Assembly (NCBI RefSeq): GCF_000334915.1
Contig: NZ_AMSF01000017.1
Location: 1 to 64,000 of the forward strand
DNA: 64,000 nt
DNA from: Dyella ginsengisoli LA-4
GTDB lineage: Bacteria; Pseudomonadota; Gammaproteobacteria; Xanthomonadales; Rhodanobacteraceae
Reading direction: 5' to 3'
Shown: positions 49,477 through 58,574 of the stretch, one piece after another
Layout of the letters: each line of letters opens with the position of its first letter
How positions within the stretch are numbered: the first letter of the stretch is position 1
The notes under the pieces: generated by a model
Databases searched by the model: none
The model's input: the letters and a program-made list of their open reading frames with translations, nothing else
Told to the model about the DNA's origin: nothing
Position numbers and translations under genes: made by a program

Positions 49477-50346
49477 TCAGCCCGCCGAACGAGCCGCGCG
49501 CGCCGCCGCCGCGCGCCGGCGCTGCCCGCTCTCGCGACGGATGCGCCCACTGCGTGACAGCCGCAGCCACTGCTGCAGCGCCAGCAGCCCGCCGATCGAC
49601 TCGATGATCGCCGCGGGCACCCACATGATCACGCCACCGATCAGCTGGCCGGTGAGCACGTTGAAAGTGAATGCACGACCGCATATCTCGAAGATCGGAT
49701 AGAGATCGGTCTTGGAGAACGTGACGATCGCGCCCGCGACGATCTGCGGCGTCATCGTGATGCCGGGCGAAAGCACGCGCATGCCGGGGATCATCCGTCC
49801 CGGCGGACGTGGCCGATGATCGAGTACCAGCCACCAGTAGATCAGCCCGCTGACCACCATCGACCAGTTCATGAAGCGGTAGACGCGCCAGTCCAGCATC
49901 GCCAGCGTCTGCATGTGCGGGATCAGCCAGACCAGGATGAAGGCGACGAAGGTCAGCGTGGCGATGGTGGGATTGAGCAGCACCCCCGCCACCAGCCGCA
50001 CCGGCCAGGTCCGCGCCAGCCGGCGCAACCAGATGCGCGCCCGCAACGGCACGCCGGCGCGCAACACGCTGCCCGGATAGGCCGCGATGATCAGCAGCGG
50101 CGCCAGATGATGCAGCAGCACCTGCTGGATGCGGTGCATGAAGAACTCGTGCTCCGCGTAGTAATCGAAATACGTATGCAGCGAGGCGTAGACCATCGCC
50201 ATGCCGATCCAGAAAGTCAGCTGGCGTGCCTTCGGTACCACGAGCCGGCGCGTGCCGCGTACGTAAAGAACGCACGCAAGCGCGAACGTGGCGAGGAAGA
50301 CCCAGGAAAACTCCCAGGGCACGAGCCATTTGAGCACTATCGACAT
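49477..50346 (-). CDS. CtaG (caa3-type) cytochrome c oxidase assembly factor
   Basis: 289 residues, seven membrane segments. caa3_CtaG features: HTYFDYYAEHEFFMHRIQQVLLHHLAPLLI (quoted in part: EHEFFMHRIQQVLLHHLAP) with metal-capable His, RFMNWSMVVSGLIYWW and a conserved C-terminal half. The family helps assemble the caa3 oxidase. A basic C-terminal tail (RRESGQRRRAAAARAAR). Convergent with the PCuAC gene, 12 bases between stops. Confidence 0.88.
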   Translation of the reverse strand: MSIVLKWLVPWEFSWVFLATFALACVLYVRGTRRLVVPKARQLTFWIGMAMVYASLHTYFDYYAEHEFFMHRIQQVLLHHLAPLLIIAAYPGSVLRAGVPLRARIWLRRLARTWPVRLVAGVLLNPTIATLTFVAFILVWLIPHMQTLAMLDWRVYRFMNWSMVVSGLIYWWLVLDHRPRPPGRMIPGMRVLSPGITMTPQIVAGAIVTFSKTDLYPIFEICGRAFTFNVLTGQLIGGVIMWVPAAIIESIGGLLALQQWLRLSRSGRIRRESGQRRRAAAARAARSAG

Positions 50347-50431
50347 CACGCGTCCGGTCCCGGCCGGCGTCCGGCCAAGCCCCTCAGCTTAGCGAGCCCG
50401 GCCGCGGCACTGGCGCGACAGATTGCCACCC

Positions 50432-52309
50432 TCATGCCCGCCGGCGCCGATTGCGACGGGTGCGACGCCAGCCGTAGAGCAGTCCGAACAGCGTCACCAG
50501 CGCCGGCATCACCACGATGTTGATGAACTTCACCCTGAGGCCGAGCGCATCGATCTCGGCGTTGAGCTGGTGCTGCACGTCGCGCAGCTCCTTGCTGATC
50601 GCCAGCTTGCGCTGCAGGAACTGCTCGATCTCGCGCTTCTGCTCGGCCGACGCCTGCCCCTCGCGCGAACCGCGTGCGGGCTGCAGCTCGTCCAGCCGGC
50701 TGCGCGTCTCGGCCAGCTCCCGCTCGAGCTCCTGCTTCTTGAGCAGGAACTTCTGGTCGGCCGCGTTCTGCAGTGCCTGCACGCGGGTGAACGGCCGCTG
50801 CGAGGTCGAACGTCCGCGGATCGACAGCAGCGCCGAGGAGCCGCTGAGGTTGTCCACCAGGTTGGTGATGAAGTCGCCGTTGCTGGCGAACGCGTTCAGC
50901 ATCGGCTGACCGAGGAAACTCTGCGTGTCCACCCACAACCGGTCGCTGAGCAGGTCGGTGTCGGCGACCAGGATGACCTCCGCATCCGGCGCCGATTGCG
51001 CCAGGTGCGCGGGGGAGTTGCGCTCGGGGAAGGCGCTGGCGAACGGCCCGCGCAGCCGCGCCGCCAACACGTAGCGGGTGTTGTCAGGCGTGTAGCCGCG
51101 CAGCAGCAGCGTGGGATCGCTGCTGGCCTCGAGCACCCGCTGTACCGGCACCACGTGCGCCTCGGCGCTGGTCTGCAGCAGGGGAATCAGACGCGTGGTG
51201 GCGTCCTGCGCCAGGTCGAAATACCCGGCCGAGGACACGTCCACCTGCTGCAGGCTGGCGGTCACAGCGTCATTGCGGTTGAGCTCCTGCGCGCCCAGCC
51301 CCAGCATCGCCGGATGACTGAAGCTGGTGTCGCCCAGCTCGATCTTCAGTGCGCGCGAGCGGTCAAGCACCACCTTGTGATCGTCGTAGACCACGCCCCA
51401 GGCTTTGAACAGGCGCGGCAGATCCGAGTTGTGATCGTCGGTGAGGCCGGTCGATGCGTCGACGAACGGCGCGTTGTCCAGTTCGGCGTCCGGATCGACA
51501 AACACCACCAGGTGGCCGCCGTGCAGCACGTACTGGTCCAGCGCGTACTGCGCGTCGTCGGACAGGTGCTTCGGGTGCACCAGCAGCAGCACTTTCAGGC
51601 TTCCGTCCACGTGCTTGAGCGTGGCCGGATCGATCGTCTCCACCGAGAAGAGCTGCCGCAGCTGGGCCAGCACGGTCCACGCCGGCTCGCCGATGACCGG
51701 GTTGCCGGCGATCGGCAGCGAACTGATCAGCCCGATCCTCGGCTTGCTGGTTTCGTTGAGCTCGTACAGCAGCTTGGCGATGTCGTATTCGAGGAAGGTC
51801 TCGCGGGCCGGATCGAAGAACGGCACCGAAAGGGTCTTGCCGCCCGCGCTGCCGGGCGCGGCATCGGCAGGCAGCGTGGTACCGACCAGGCCGAAAAACA
51901 CCCGCTCCCCGTTGCTGCCGCCGCTGAGCGGAGTGAGGCCGTTGCCCTCGGCGCTGGCCTCGTCGTCCGAGTACGGCACCGGGTCGACGATCTGCAGGCG
52001 CAGCTTGCCGGAGGAGCGCGCCACCATTTCCTGCAGCATCTCGCGAACGCGCTGCTCGTAGCTCCGCAGCTGCGGCAGGTCGCGCGCGGCGTGCTCGGAG
52101 AAATACAGCGTCAGCCGCAGCGGCCGGTGCAGGGTGCCGACGATCTGCACCGTGCCGGGAGACAGCGTGTAGAGGCCGTCGGCGGTCAGGTCCACCCGTG
52201 GCACGTGCACCCAGCGGCTCAGGGCGAGCGTGAGCGCCACGAACAGCACGATCAGCGCAGCGAGCGCGAGGCGCAGGCGGCTGCGGCGGGAAGACGTTCG
52301 GCGCGACAT
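50432..52309 (-). CDS. GldG-like membrane protein of an ABC exporter
   Basis: 625 residues. N-terminal helix (about 10-30) and C-terminal helix (around 598-615) enclose a large periplasmic part with the ABC-type uncharacterised transport (DUF4350/GldG-like) core: LYTLSPGTVQIV, YFSEHAARDLPQLRSYEQRV, and a long coiled coil (about 520-600). It is the third subunit of the ABC set with the ATPase and permease upstream. GldG was named in gliding bacteroidetes; here the substrate is unknown. Separated from the permease by 2 bases. Confidence 0.87.
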   Translation of the reverse strand: MSRRTSSRRSRLRLALAALIVLFVALTLALSRWVHVPRVDLTADGLYTLSPGTVQIVGTLHRPLRLTLYFSEHAARDLPQLRSYEQRVREMLQEMVARSSGKLRLQIVDPVPYSDDEASAEGNGLTPLSGGSNGERVFFGLVGTTLPADAAPGSAGGKTLSVPFFDPARETFLEYDIAKLLYELNETSKPRIGLISSLPIAGNPVIGEPAWTVLAQLRQLFSVETIDPATLKHVDGSLKVLLLVHPKHLSDDAQYALDQYVLHGGHLVVFVDPDAELDNAPFVDASTGLTDDHNSDLPRLFKAWGVVYDDHKVVLDRSRALKIELGDTSFSHPAMLGLGAQELNRNDAVTASLQQVDVSSAGYFDLAQDATTRLIPLLQTSAEAHVVPVQRVLEASSDPTLLLRGYTPDNTRYVLAARLRGPFASAFPERNSPAHLAQSAPDAEVILVADTDLLSDRLWVDTQSFLGQPMLNAFASNGDFITNLVDNLSGSSALLSIRGRSTSQRPFTRVQALQNAADQKFLLKKQELERELAETRSRLDELQPARGSREGQASAEQKREIEQFLQRKLAISKELRDVQHQLNAEIDALGLRVKFINIVVMPALVTLFGLLYGWRRTRRNRRRRA

Positions 52310-52311
52310 GC

Positions 52312-53046
52312 TCAGCGACTCCGACGCAGGTCGAGCAGCAATGCACCGGCGGTCAGCCAGGCCACGATGCTGAGCACGAAGTAGGCCAGATCGCGCACGT
52401 CCAGCACGCCACGGGCGATCGCCTCGAAATGACGCAGCAGGCTAAGGTGTGCCACCGCGTTCACCAGGCGCCGCGGCAGCGCTTCCTGGAAGAAATCCAC
52501 GACCTGGGCCTGACCGGCCAGAAGCAGCAGCACGCACACCAGAGCGCTCAGGATGAACGCCACCACCTGGCTCTGGGTCACCGTCGAGAGGCATGCCCCG
52601 ATGGCAAGGAACGCGCCGGCCATCAGCCAGCTGCCGAGGTAGCCGGCAAGGATCACCCCGTTGTCCGGATGCCCGAGGTAATTCACCGTGAGCCAGATCG
52701 GAAAGGTCAGCGCCAGCGCCAGCCCGACGAACAGCCACGCCGCGAGGAACTTGCCGAGCATCGCCTGCCACAGCCGCACCGGCAGGGTGAGCAGCAGCTC
52801 CAGGCTGCCGGCCTTGGCTTCTTCCGCCCACAGCCGCATCGACACCGCCGGCACCAGGATCAGGTACAGCCATGGATGCATGGCGAAGAACGGCTGCAGG
52901 TCGGCCTGCCGCCGCTCGTAGAAATCGCCGGCGTAGAACGTGAGGATCCCGGCCAGCGCCAGGAAGATCACCAGGAACACGTATGCCACCGGAGTGACGA
53001 AATAGCTGCGCAGTTCACGCCGTACGATGGCCTGGAGCGGACTCAT
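52312..53046 (-). CDS. ABC transporter permease (GldF-like)
   Basis: 244 residues with six membrane segments. ABC2-type permease: IVRRELRSYFVTPVAYVFLVIFL at the start, the helix-turn YLILVPAVSMRLWAEEAKAGSLELLLTLPV and a final SIVAWLTAGALLLDLR. It overlaps the ATPase gene by 4 bases and precedes GldG-like by 2. Energy comes from the ATPase. Confidence 0.9.
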   Translation of the reverse strand: MSPLQAIVRRELRSYFVTPVAYVFLVIFLALAGILTFYAGDFYERRQADLQPFFAMHPWLYLILVPAVSMRLWAEEAKAGSLELLLTLPVRLWQAMLGKFLAAWLFVGLALALTFPIWLTVNYLGHPDNGVILAGYLGSWLMAGAFLAIGACLSTVTQSQVVAFILSALVCVLLLLAGQAQVVDFFQEALPRRLVNAVAHLSLLRHFEAIARGVLDVRDLAYFVLSIVAWLTAGALLLDLRRSR

Positions 53047-53975
53047 GGCTGCACCTCCGGCGCCGTGGTGATCTGCCGGAACACCTCATCCAGGCGACCG
53101 CGCTCGAGCTGGATCTCCGACACCTCCAGCCCCTGTGCCCGCAGCAGCTGCTCCACCGGCTCGAGGATCCGCTCGCCCGGCCGCGGGAACGCCGTGATGC
53201 GCCCGTCCAGCGGATCGACCTCGATCGCCGCCACCTGCGGCAAGCGGCCGAGCATCTCCTGGGAGACGGCGCTGCCTGGCGCACTGAACGACACCGCGCC
53301 GTGGTACCGCGAACGGGCCTCCAGTTCTGCCGGCGTGGCGTCGGCCAGCAGGCGGCCGCGGGCAATGATCACCACCCGGTTGCACAGCGCGTGCACCTCC
53401 TCCAGCAGGTGGGTGGACACCAGGATCGTGCGCTCGCGCGCCATCGCGTCGATCAACTGGCGCACCGCATGCTTCTGGTTGGGGTCCAGGCCGTCGGTGG
53501 GCTCGTCCAGCATGAGTACCGGCGGGTCGTGCAGGATCGCCTGGGCCAGCCCCACGCGCCGACGCAGCCCCTTGGACAGGGTGTCGATGCACTGGTCGAG
53601 CACCTCTTCGAGCTGGAGTCGCCCCACCACCTCCTCGAAGCGGCGGCGGCCGACCACCCCCTTCAGCCCGCGCATGCGCGCAATGAACACCAGGAACTCG
53701 CGCACCGTCAGTTCGCCGTAGCTGGGCGCACCTTCGGGCAGGTAGCCCAGCGCGCGCTTGGCGGCGATCGGATCGGCCTGCACGTCATGCCCGCACACCC
53801 GCGCGGTGCCCGAGGTCGGCGTGAGGAACCCGGAGATCATGCGCATCGCGGTGGTCTTGCCGGCGCCGTTCGGGCCGAGCAGGCCGAGTACCTGCCCGGG
53901 CTCGGCACGGATGCTCAGGGCGTCGACCGCGGTGAACCTGCCGTAGCGTCGGGTGAGCTGGTCGGTCTCGATCAT
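53043..53975 (-). CDS. ABC transporter ATP-binding protein (GldA-like)
   Basis: 310 residues. Walker A GPNGAGKTT (34-42), Q-loop LPEGAPSYGEL, signature LSKGLRRRVGLAQA (a known variant of LSGGQ in this branch), Walker B VLMLDEPTDGLDP, H-loop STHLLEEV. Extended C-terminal domain after about 215. First gene of the exporter: ATPase-permease-GldG-like. Confidence 0.93.
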   Translation of the reverse strand: MIETDQLTRRYGRFTAVDALSIRAEPGQVLGLLGPNGAGKTTAMRMISGFLTPTSGTARVCGHDVQADPIAAKRALGYLPEGAPSYGELTVREFLVFIARMRGLKGVVGRRRFEEVVGRLQLEEVLDQCIDTLSKGLRRRVGLAQAILHDPPVLMLDEPTDGLDPNQKHAVRQLIDAMARERTILVSTHLLEEVHALCNRVVIIARGRLLADATPAELEARSRYHGAVSFSAPGSAVSQEMLGRLPQVAAIEVDPLDGRITAFPRPGERILEPVEQLLRAQGLEVSEIQLERGRLDEVFRQITTAPEVQP

Positions 53976-54103
53976 CGAAGGGCCAGGAAGCGAGCGGTTG
54001 CGCCCCGTGCCCCGGACAATCCGATGGCAGGTTCGCGTAGCGGATCAATGTAGCGCAAGCACGGCCGCGGACGAAAAGATCGCCGACGGCAACGCGGACA
54101 ACA

Positions 54104-54133
54104 AAAAACCCCGTCCGCGAACGGACGGGGTTT
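54104..54133 (-). terminator. Rho-independent terminator after the SRPBCC gene
   Basis: AACCCCGTCCG / CGGACGGGGTTT stem with a CGAA loop (54107-54133). On the minus strand the stem is followed by TTTTTTGTTG. It lies 22 bases past the stop of the gene at 54155. Confidence 0.88.
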
Positions 54134-54154
54134 CTCTGACCGGCAACGCGCGGA

Positions 54155-55552
54155 TCAGTTCGACGCGGCGCTGGACGAGTCCGCCGGCGCGGCGGCGGTC
54201 GACGACGAGGCCGGGGCGGCGGCGCTGCCCGAGGCGGCCGGCGCGTCGAGGCTCGGCGGCTGCATGCCGGCTTCCTGCTCCGGGGTCTGCTCCGGCGCGT
54301 CGCTCAGCGGCAGGTACACGTCGTAACGCGCGTACTGCGTGATGTTGTTGTCGGTGTCGATCTTCTCCGGGCGGGCCAGGATGTCGTAGAAGCGGTTCAC
54401 CACGGTGTCGTACTTGTAGCCGTGGGTCTGCGCGTACGCTTCCAGCTCGTCGCGGGTCTGCGGCACGCCGGCGTAGGTGCCGTTCCACTCGCCCTTCAGC
54501 GCCGGGCCACCGGCCAGCATGGTGGCGCGGACGTCCTGGTCGATGATCAGGCGACCGTACTTGTCGTTGCTGCCCGGGGTGTTGGCGGCCACCGCGGCCG
54601 GAGCGGCGGCGGACGAGGACGAGGCCGGGGCAGCAGCACTGCCGGCAGCGGCCGGAGCGGCGTTCGGCAGCTGCGGCTGGGCCGCAGCGGTCAGGTCGTG
54701 GCTCTGGCCGGCCACGGTGATCGTGGTCGAGTCGATCGGCAGCGCGATGTCGAAGGTGAAGGTCTGGTCACCGTAGTTGCTGACCACGAGGATGCGCGGA
54801 CCGGTGACGTTGACACCCAGCTTCTTGGCGGTGTCGGTGAGCAGCTTGACCGCGTCGTTGGTGGTCTCGTTCAGCGCATCCAGACCGCCCTTGCGCTCGA
54901 TCTGGGTCGACACCATCAGCACCGGCGTCGGCTTGGTCTGCACGATGTAGGGAATGAGGTCGGAATAGTCGACGTTCTTCACCGAGGCCATCATGTTCTG
55001 CAGGCCACTCAGGCTGTACTCGATGAACGCGTCGGGCGAACCGTGGATATACAGATTGGAGTAGCGGTCGATCAGGTTCCAGCCGTACTGCACGTCATAG
55101 GCCCAGTTCACGCGGGTCAGCTTGTGCGTGCGGCCTTCGCGCGACATGTCGAGGGTGAAGTGCTTGTCGGCACCGCGCCAGTCGTTGTCCAGGTTCCAGA
55201 CGATCTTGGCGTTGTTCACCGCGGCATTGATGCTCGCGAAGCCCGGCTCCGCACTGGCCACGGTCAGCTTGCCGTCGCCGGCCTTCTTCGGATCGCCGGT
55301 CCAGTCGATCTCGGCGCCCGGGCCATAGGCCTTGCCGGCGAGCTGGTACTTGATGCTCGGATCGCTGCCGTTCAACTCGGAGTAGTCCGGGAAGCGGCGG
55401 AAATTGTTCAGCACGTCATAGACCTGACGGATGTCCTTGCCGATGACCAGCGACCTCTCCACATGGCCGCTGCCAGGCATCGCAATGCCCACCACCACGG
55501 CCAGCACGGCCACGATGACCAGGGCCATAAGTAATTCAAGAACACGCATCAT
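54155..55552 (-). CDS. SRPBCC-domain membrane-anchored protein with two Ala/Ser-rich tails
   Basis: 465 residues. N-terminal membrane helix (about 4-26), then a polyketide-cyclase/SRPBCC domain: SLVIGKDIRQVYDVLNNFRRFPDYS (quoted in part: IGKDIRQVYDVLNNFRRFP). The mid part has a second SRPBCC-like half. Two similar low-complexity Ala/Ser segments contain GSAAAPASSS-type repeats, at about 300-325 and at the very C-terminus (about 440-465). Binding of a hydrophobic ligand or lipid is expected by fold. Two ATGs in a row at the start. Strong terminator follows. Confidence 0.82.
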   Translation of the reverse strand: MMRVLELLMALVIVAVLAVVVGIAMPGSGHVERSLVIGKDIRQVYDVLNNFRRFPDYSELNGSDPSIKYQLAGKAYGPGAEIDWTGDPKKAGDGKLTVASAEPGFASINAAVNNAKIVWNLDNDWRGADKHFTLDMSREGRTHKLTRVNWAYDVQYGWNLIDRYSNLYIHGSPDAFIEYSLSGLQNMMASVKNVDYSDLIPYIVQTKPTPVLMVSTQIERKGGLDALNETTNDAVKLLTDTAKKLGVNVTGPRILVVSNYGDQTFTFDIALPIDSTTITVAGQSHDLTAAAQPQLPNAAPAAAGSAAAPASSSSAAAPAAVAANTPGSNDKYGRLIIDQDVRATMLAGGPALKGEWNGTYAGVPQTRDELEAYAQTHGYKYDTVVNRFYDILARPEKIDTDNNITQYARYDVYLPLSDAPEQTPEQEAGMQPPSLDAPAASGSAAAPASSSTAAAPADSSSAASN

Positions 55553-55805
55553 TCCAAGGTTCTCCGAGCGTCTCTACGCAGCACTTGAAAGCATTGCCGT
55601 CTCCGCCAAGAAGACTTCCCGGGAAACCGGCCGTGGGGGGGAGGCATATGCCGAAGCGACGGATGTTACTTGCTCGCGCGGAGGAACGCCATCCGCACCC
55701 GCAACACCCGTTCCATGGCCGAAAATGAGGCGCAGCGGGCCTCCGCGGCCCATGCCCGGACCGCCAACATGCGTCGCCGAATGGACGGCCGGACGCCCGA
55801 ATCGC

Positions 55806-56447
55806 TCAGACGATACCCAGCTCCAGTGCCTTCAGCACCGCCCGGGTGCGGTCGCGCACGCCCAGCTTGGAGAGGATGTTGGACACGTGGTTCTTCACCG
55901 TGCCCTCGGCCACCTTCAGCGAGTTGGCGATCTCCTTGTTGGAGTAGCCGCCGGACAGGAGCCGCAGGATCTCGGTCTCGCGCTCGGTCAGCGGGTCCGG
56001 CTGCTCCAGGCTGGTGAACTGGTTCTGGATCCGCCCCACGCCGGCCAGCAGGCGCTGGGTCACCATCGGCGCGACCAGCGAACCGCCGGCGGCCACCGTC
56101 CGCACGGCCTCGACCAGTTGTTCGAGCGACACATCCTTGAGCAGGTAGCCGCGTGCGCCGGCCTTCAGGCCCTGCAGCACCAGCTGGTCGTCGTCGAAGG
56201 TGGTCAGGATGATGGTCGGCGGCAGCTCGTTGCGGGCCGACAGCGCCTGCAGCACCTCCAGCCCGCTCATGTTGGGCATGCGCAGGTCCAGCAGCACCAC
56301 GTCCGGCTTGATCCGGGGTATCTCCAGCACCGCCTGGGCACCGTCGGCGCACTCGGCCACCACGCGGATGTCCTCGGCCAGGTCCAGCAGCGAGCGCACG
56401 CCCTGGCGCACCAGGTTCTGGTCGTCAACGAGACAGACGGAAATCAT
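55806..56447 (-). CDS. NarL/LuxR-type response regulator
   Basis: 213 residues. Receiver: Asp8, Asp9, phospho-acceptor Asp54 in VVLLDLRMP, Lys in YLLKDVS near 103. C-terminal LuxR helix-turn-helix (about 149-206: LTERETEILRLLSGGYSNKEIA, VAEGTVKNHVSNILSKLGV). Transcription regulator partner of the kinase upstream, 122 bases apart on the same strand. Regulon unknown. Confidence 0.93.
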   Translation of the reverse strand: MISVCLVDDQNLVRQGVRSLLDLAEDIRVVAECADGAQAVLEIPRIKPDVVLLDLRMPNMSGLEVLQALSARNELPPTIILTTFDDDQLVLQGLKAGARGYLLKDVSLEQLVEAVRTVAAGGSLVAPMVTQRLLAGVGRIQNQFTSLEQPDPLTERETEILRLLSGGYSNKEIANSLKVAEGTVKNHVSNILSKLGVRDRTRAVLKALELGIV

Positions 56448-56569
56448 TGCGTATCCTCAACGCGTGGATGACGATGCCGACCCGCTCCTGCGGACCGGCG
56501 CTGCGGACGCACCACGGCCCCTTGCCGGGACCATTTTGGCACGGTGCCGCGGGCGGGGGCACGGCCGGC

Positions 56570-57814
56570 TCACGGCAGGCTCAGGGCCGGTGGTTCGAAA
56601 CGGCTGGGGGCATGGGCAATGGCGCTGGCCTCGCCCAGCGGCAGGCGCACGGTCAGCGAAAAACCCTGCATCGGCGACGTGTCCACCATCACGCTGCCGC
56701 CGAACTCGGCCAGGCGCTCGCGCATGCCGCTCATCCCGTTGCCGGGGGAGTAGTTGCTGGCGCCACGGCCATCGTCGCGGGCGTGCAGGCCGAGCATGCC
56801 GTCCTCGGCGTAGGCGAAGTGCAGCCACAGGTTGCGCGCCCCGGCGTGACGCGCGGTATTGGTGATGATTTCCTGCGCACAGCGCAGCAGCACCTGCGCC
56901 CGGCGCGGGTCCTCCACGCTGAAACGCGGCGGCGTCTGCACGTGCACGGCCAGTCCCGGCACGCCTTCGATCAAGCTGCGCAAGGCCTGGGTAAGGTCGA
57001 CCGCGTCGTCCTGGCGCAACTCGCTGACCGCCTCGCGCACGTCCGACAGCAGATGCTTGGCGGTGGCCTGGGCCTTGCGCACGTGCTCGCCGGCCTTGGC
57101 ATCGGCCAGATGGCTGGCGACCTCGAGGTTGAGGCTCAGGGCGGTGAGATGGTGGCCGATCAGATCGTGGAGCTCGCGGGCGATGCGCATGCGCTCGGCG
57201 ATGCGGGTGGATTCGGCCAGCAGCGCCCGGGTCGCTCGCAGTTCGGAATTGAGCCGGCGCTGCACCTCGCGCTCCTCGGCCTGCTGGGTCGCCACGGTAG
57301 AGGTGATGAACACCAGCGCGGACAGTCCCAGGTACATGCAGACCTGCATGATCGCCATGCCGACCGTCCAGCCCTGGTAGCTGGCGATCACCGGGATCAG
57401 CAGCAGGTTCTGCCCCAGCATCCAGACCAGGCCGGCGACTACCGGCAGGTGCCACGGCAGAACCACGGCGATCACCAGCATCAGCATCGCCGACAGTCCG
57501 CTCTGGCTGAACCAGCCCACCGCCACCGCCGCCAGCGTGATCAGGGTGACCAGCAGCAGCTTGGTCGCGGACAGCCGGGCACGCCCCGGCTCGAGCTGGC
57601 TGGGCCGGGTGAGCAGGACGTAGGCGACCCCGTAGACCAGGTAGGAAACGACCCATCCCGACAGCTTCGGGTTGCTCCACCACCACACGTTGGCCTGCCC
57701 CAGCCCCCAGTTGCCCGGCCACAGCGGCAGGCTGACACACAGGTACGTGAACAGCCCCGTGAAACGGAGCACGCGGATATGGTTGAACTGGAACCAGGGC
57801 ATGCCCCGCATCAT
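56570..57814 (-). CDS. Sensor histidine kinase (HisKA_3, DesK-like)
   Basis: About 414 residues. Five or six N-terminal membrane segments with little periplasmic sequence, then a coiled coil and HisKA_3 with His216 in ARELHDLIGHHLTALSLNL (quoted in part), and an HATPase: EIITNTARHAGA (N box), DDGRGAS (G1), GNGMSGMRERLAEFGG (G2). Membrane-embedded sensors of this kind often sense the membrane state. Phosphorylates the adjacent response regulator. Start is one of three nearby ATGs (57814, 57811, 57802). Confidence 0.9.
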   Translation of the reverse strand: MMRGMPWFQFNHIRVLRFTGLFTYLCVSLPLWPGNWGLGQANVWWWSNPKLSGWVVSYLVYGVAYVLLTRPSQLEPGRARLSATKLLLVTLITLAAVAVGWFSQSGLSAMLMLVIAVVLPWHLPVVAGLVWMLGQNLLLIPVIASYQGWTVGMAIMQVCMYLGLSALVFITSTVATQQAEEREVQRRLNSELRATRALLAESTRIAERMRIARELHDLIGHHLTALSLNLEVASHLADAKAGEHVRKAQATAKHLLSDVREAVSELRQDDAVDLTQALRSLIEGVPGLAVHVQTPPRFSVEDPRRAQVLLRCAQEIITNTARHAGARNLWLHFAYAEDGMLGLHARDDGRGASNYSPGNGMSGMRERLAEFGGSVMVDTSPMQGFSLTVRLPLGEASAIAHAPSRFEPPALSLP

Positions 57815-57983
57815 AGGCCGCGCCCGGCCCACTGCAATGCGCGGGAAGTCATGCCGCCGCCGCATTTACAACCGCTTTACATCGATGCGTCGGGCGTGTG
57901 GGGGACCGCGCCCCGTGTCATAATGCGTCGCCCTGCCCGCCGACCGGCGCGGCAATCGATTCGACACCCAAGCGGAGCAACGA

Positions 57984-58574
57984 ATGGCCCTTGCCATCCG
58001 CGACGTGCGCGAGCACGACCTGGATGCCGTGCTGGCACTGAACAACACCGCCGGCCGCTCCATCCTCGCCATCGACGCGGCGCAACTGCGCTACTTCTAC
58101 GACCACGCGGATTATTTCCGCGTCGCCGAGATCGACGGCCAGATCGCCGGCTTCCTGATCGCCATGCGCGAAGGCGGAGCCTACGGCAGCCCCAACTACC
58201 TCTGGTTCTCCGGGCGCTACCCCCAATTCGTCTACATCGACCGCATCGTCATCGCCAACGCCTTTCGCCGCCACGGCCTGGGACGCATCTTCTATTGCGA
58301 CGTCATCAGCTATGCCGAGGTGCGGGTGCCGCTGCTGGCCTGCGAGGTGTTCCTGGAGCCGCGCGACGACGTGGTGGTGCTGTTCCATGGCACCTACGGG
58401 TTCCAGGAGGTTGGCCAGCAGCGCATGGGCGAGGACGGCCCGCAGGTCAGCCTGCTGGCCCGCGAGCTGCCCAGCTTCGGCTACGTGCGCGATACCTACC
58501 TGGAACACGGCGGGCTGCCGGACGTCCCCTGGCTGGCCGAACGCCTGGCCCGCCCCCCTCAATCCCCTGCATGA
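57984..58574 (+). CDS. GNAT family N-acetyltransferase
   Basis: 196 residues. GNAT core: ALAIRDVREHDLDAVLALNN at the start, IDGQIAGFLIAM strand, YIDRIVIANAFRRHGLGRIFY with the acetyl-CoA loop (RRHGLG), and ACEVFLEP. The substrate is unknown. GGAG upstream of the ATG and a -10-like CATAAT at 57919-57924. Its stop overlaps the minC ATG (ATGA), so it is made with the min operon. Confidence 0.87.
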   Translation: MALAIRDVREHDLDAVLALNNTAGRSILAIDAAQLRYFYDHADYFRVAEIDGQIAGFLIAMREGGAYGSPNYLWFSGRYPQFVYIDRIVIANAFRRHGLGRIFYCDVISYAEVRVPLLACEVFLEPRDDVVVLFHGTYGFQEVGQQRMGEDGPQVSLLARELPSFGYVRDTYLEHGGLPDVPWLAERLARPPQSPA

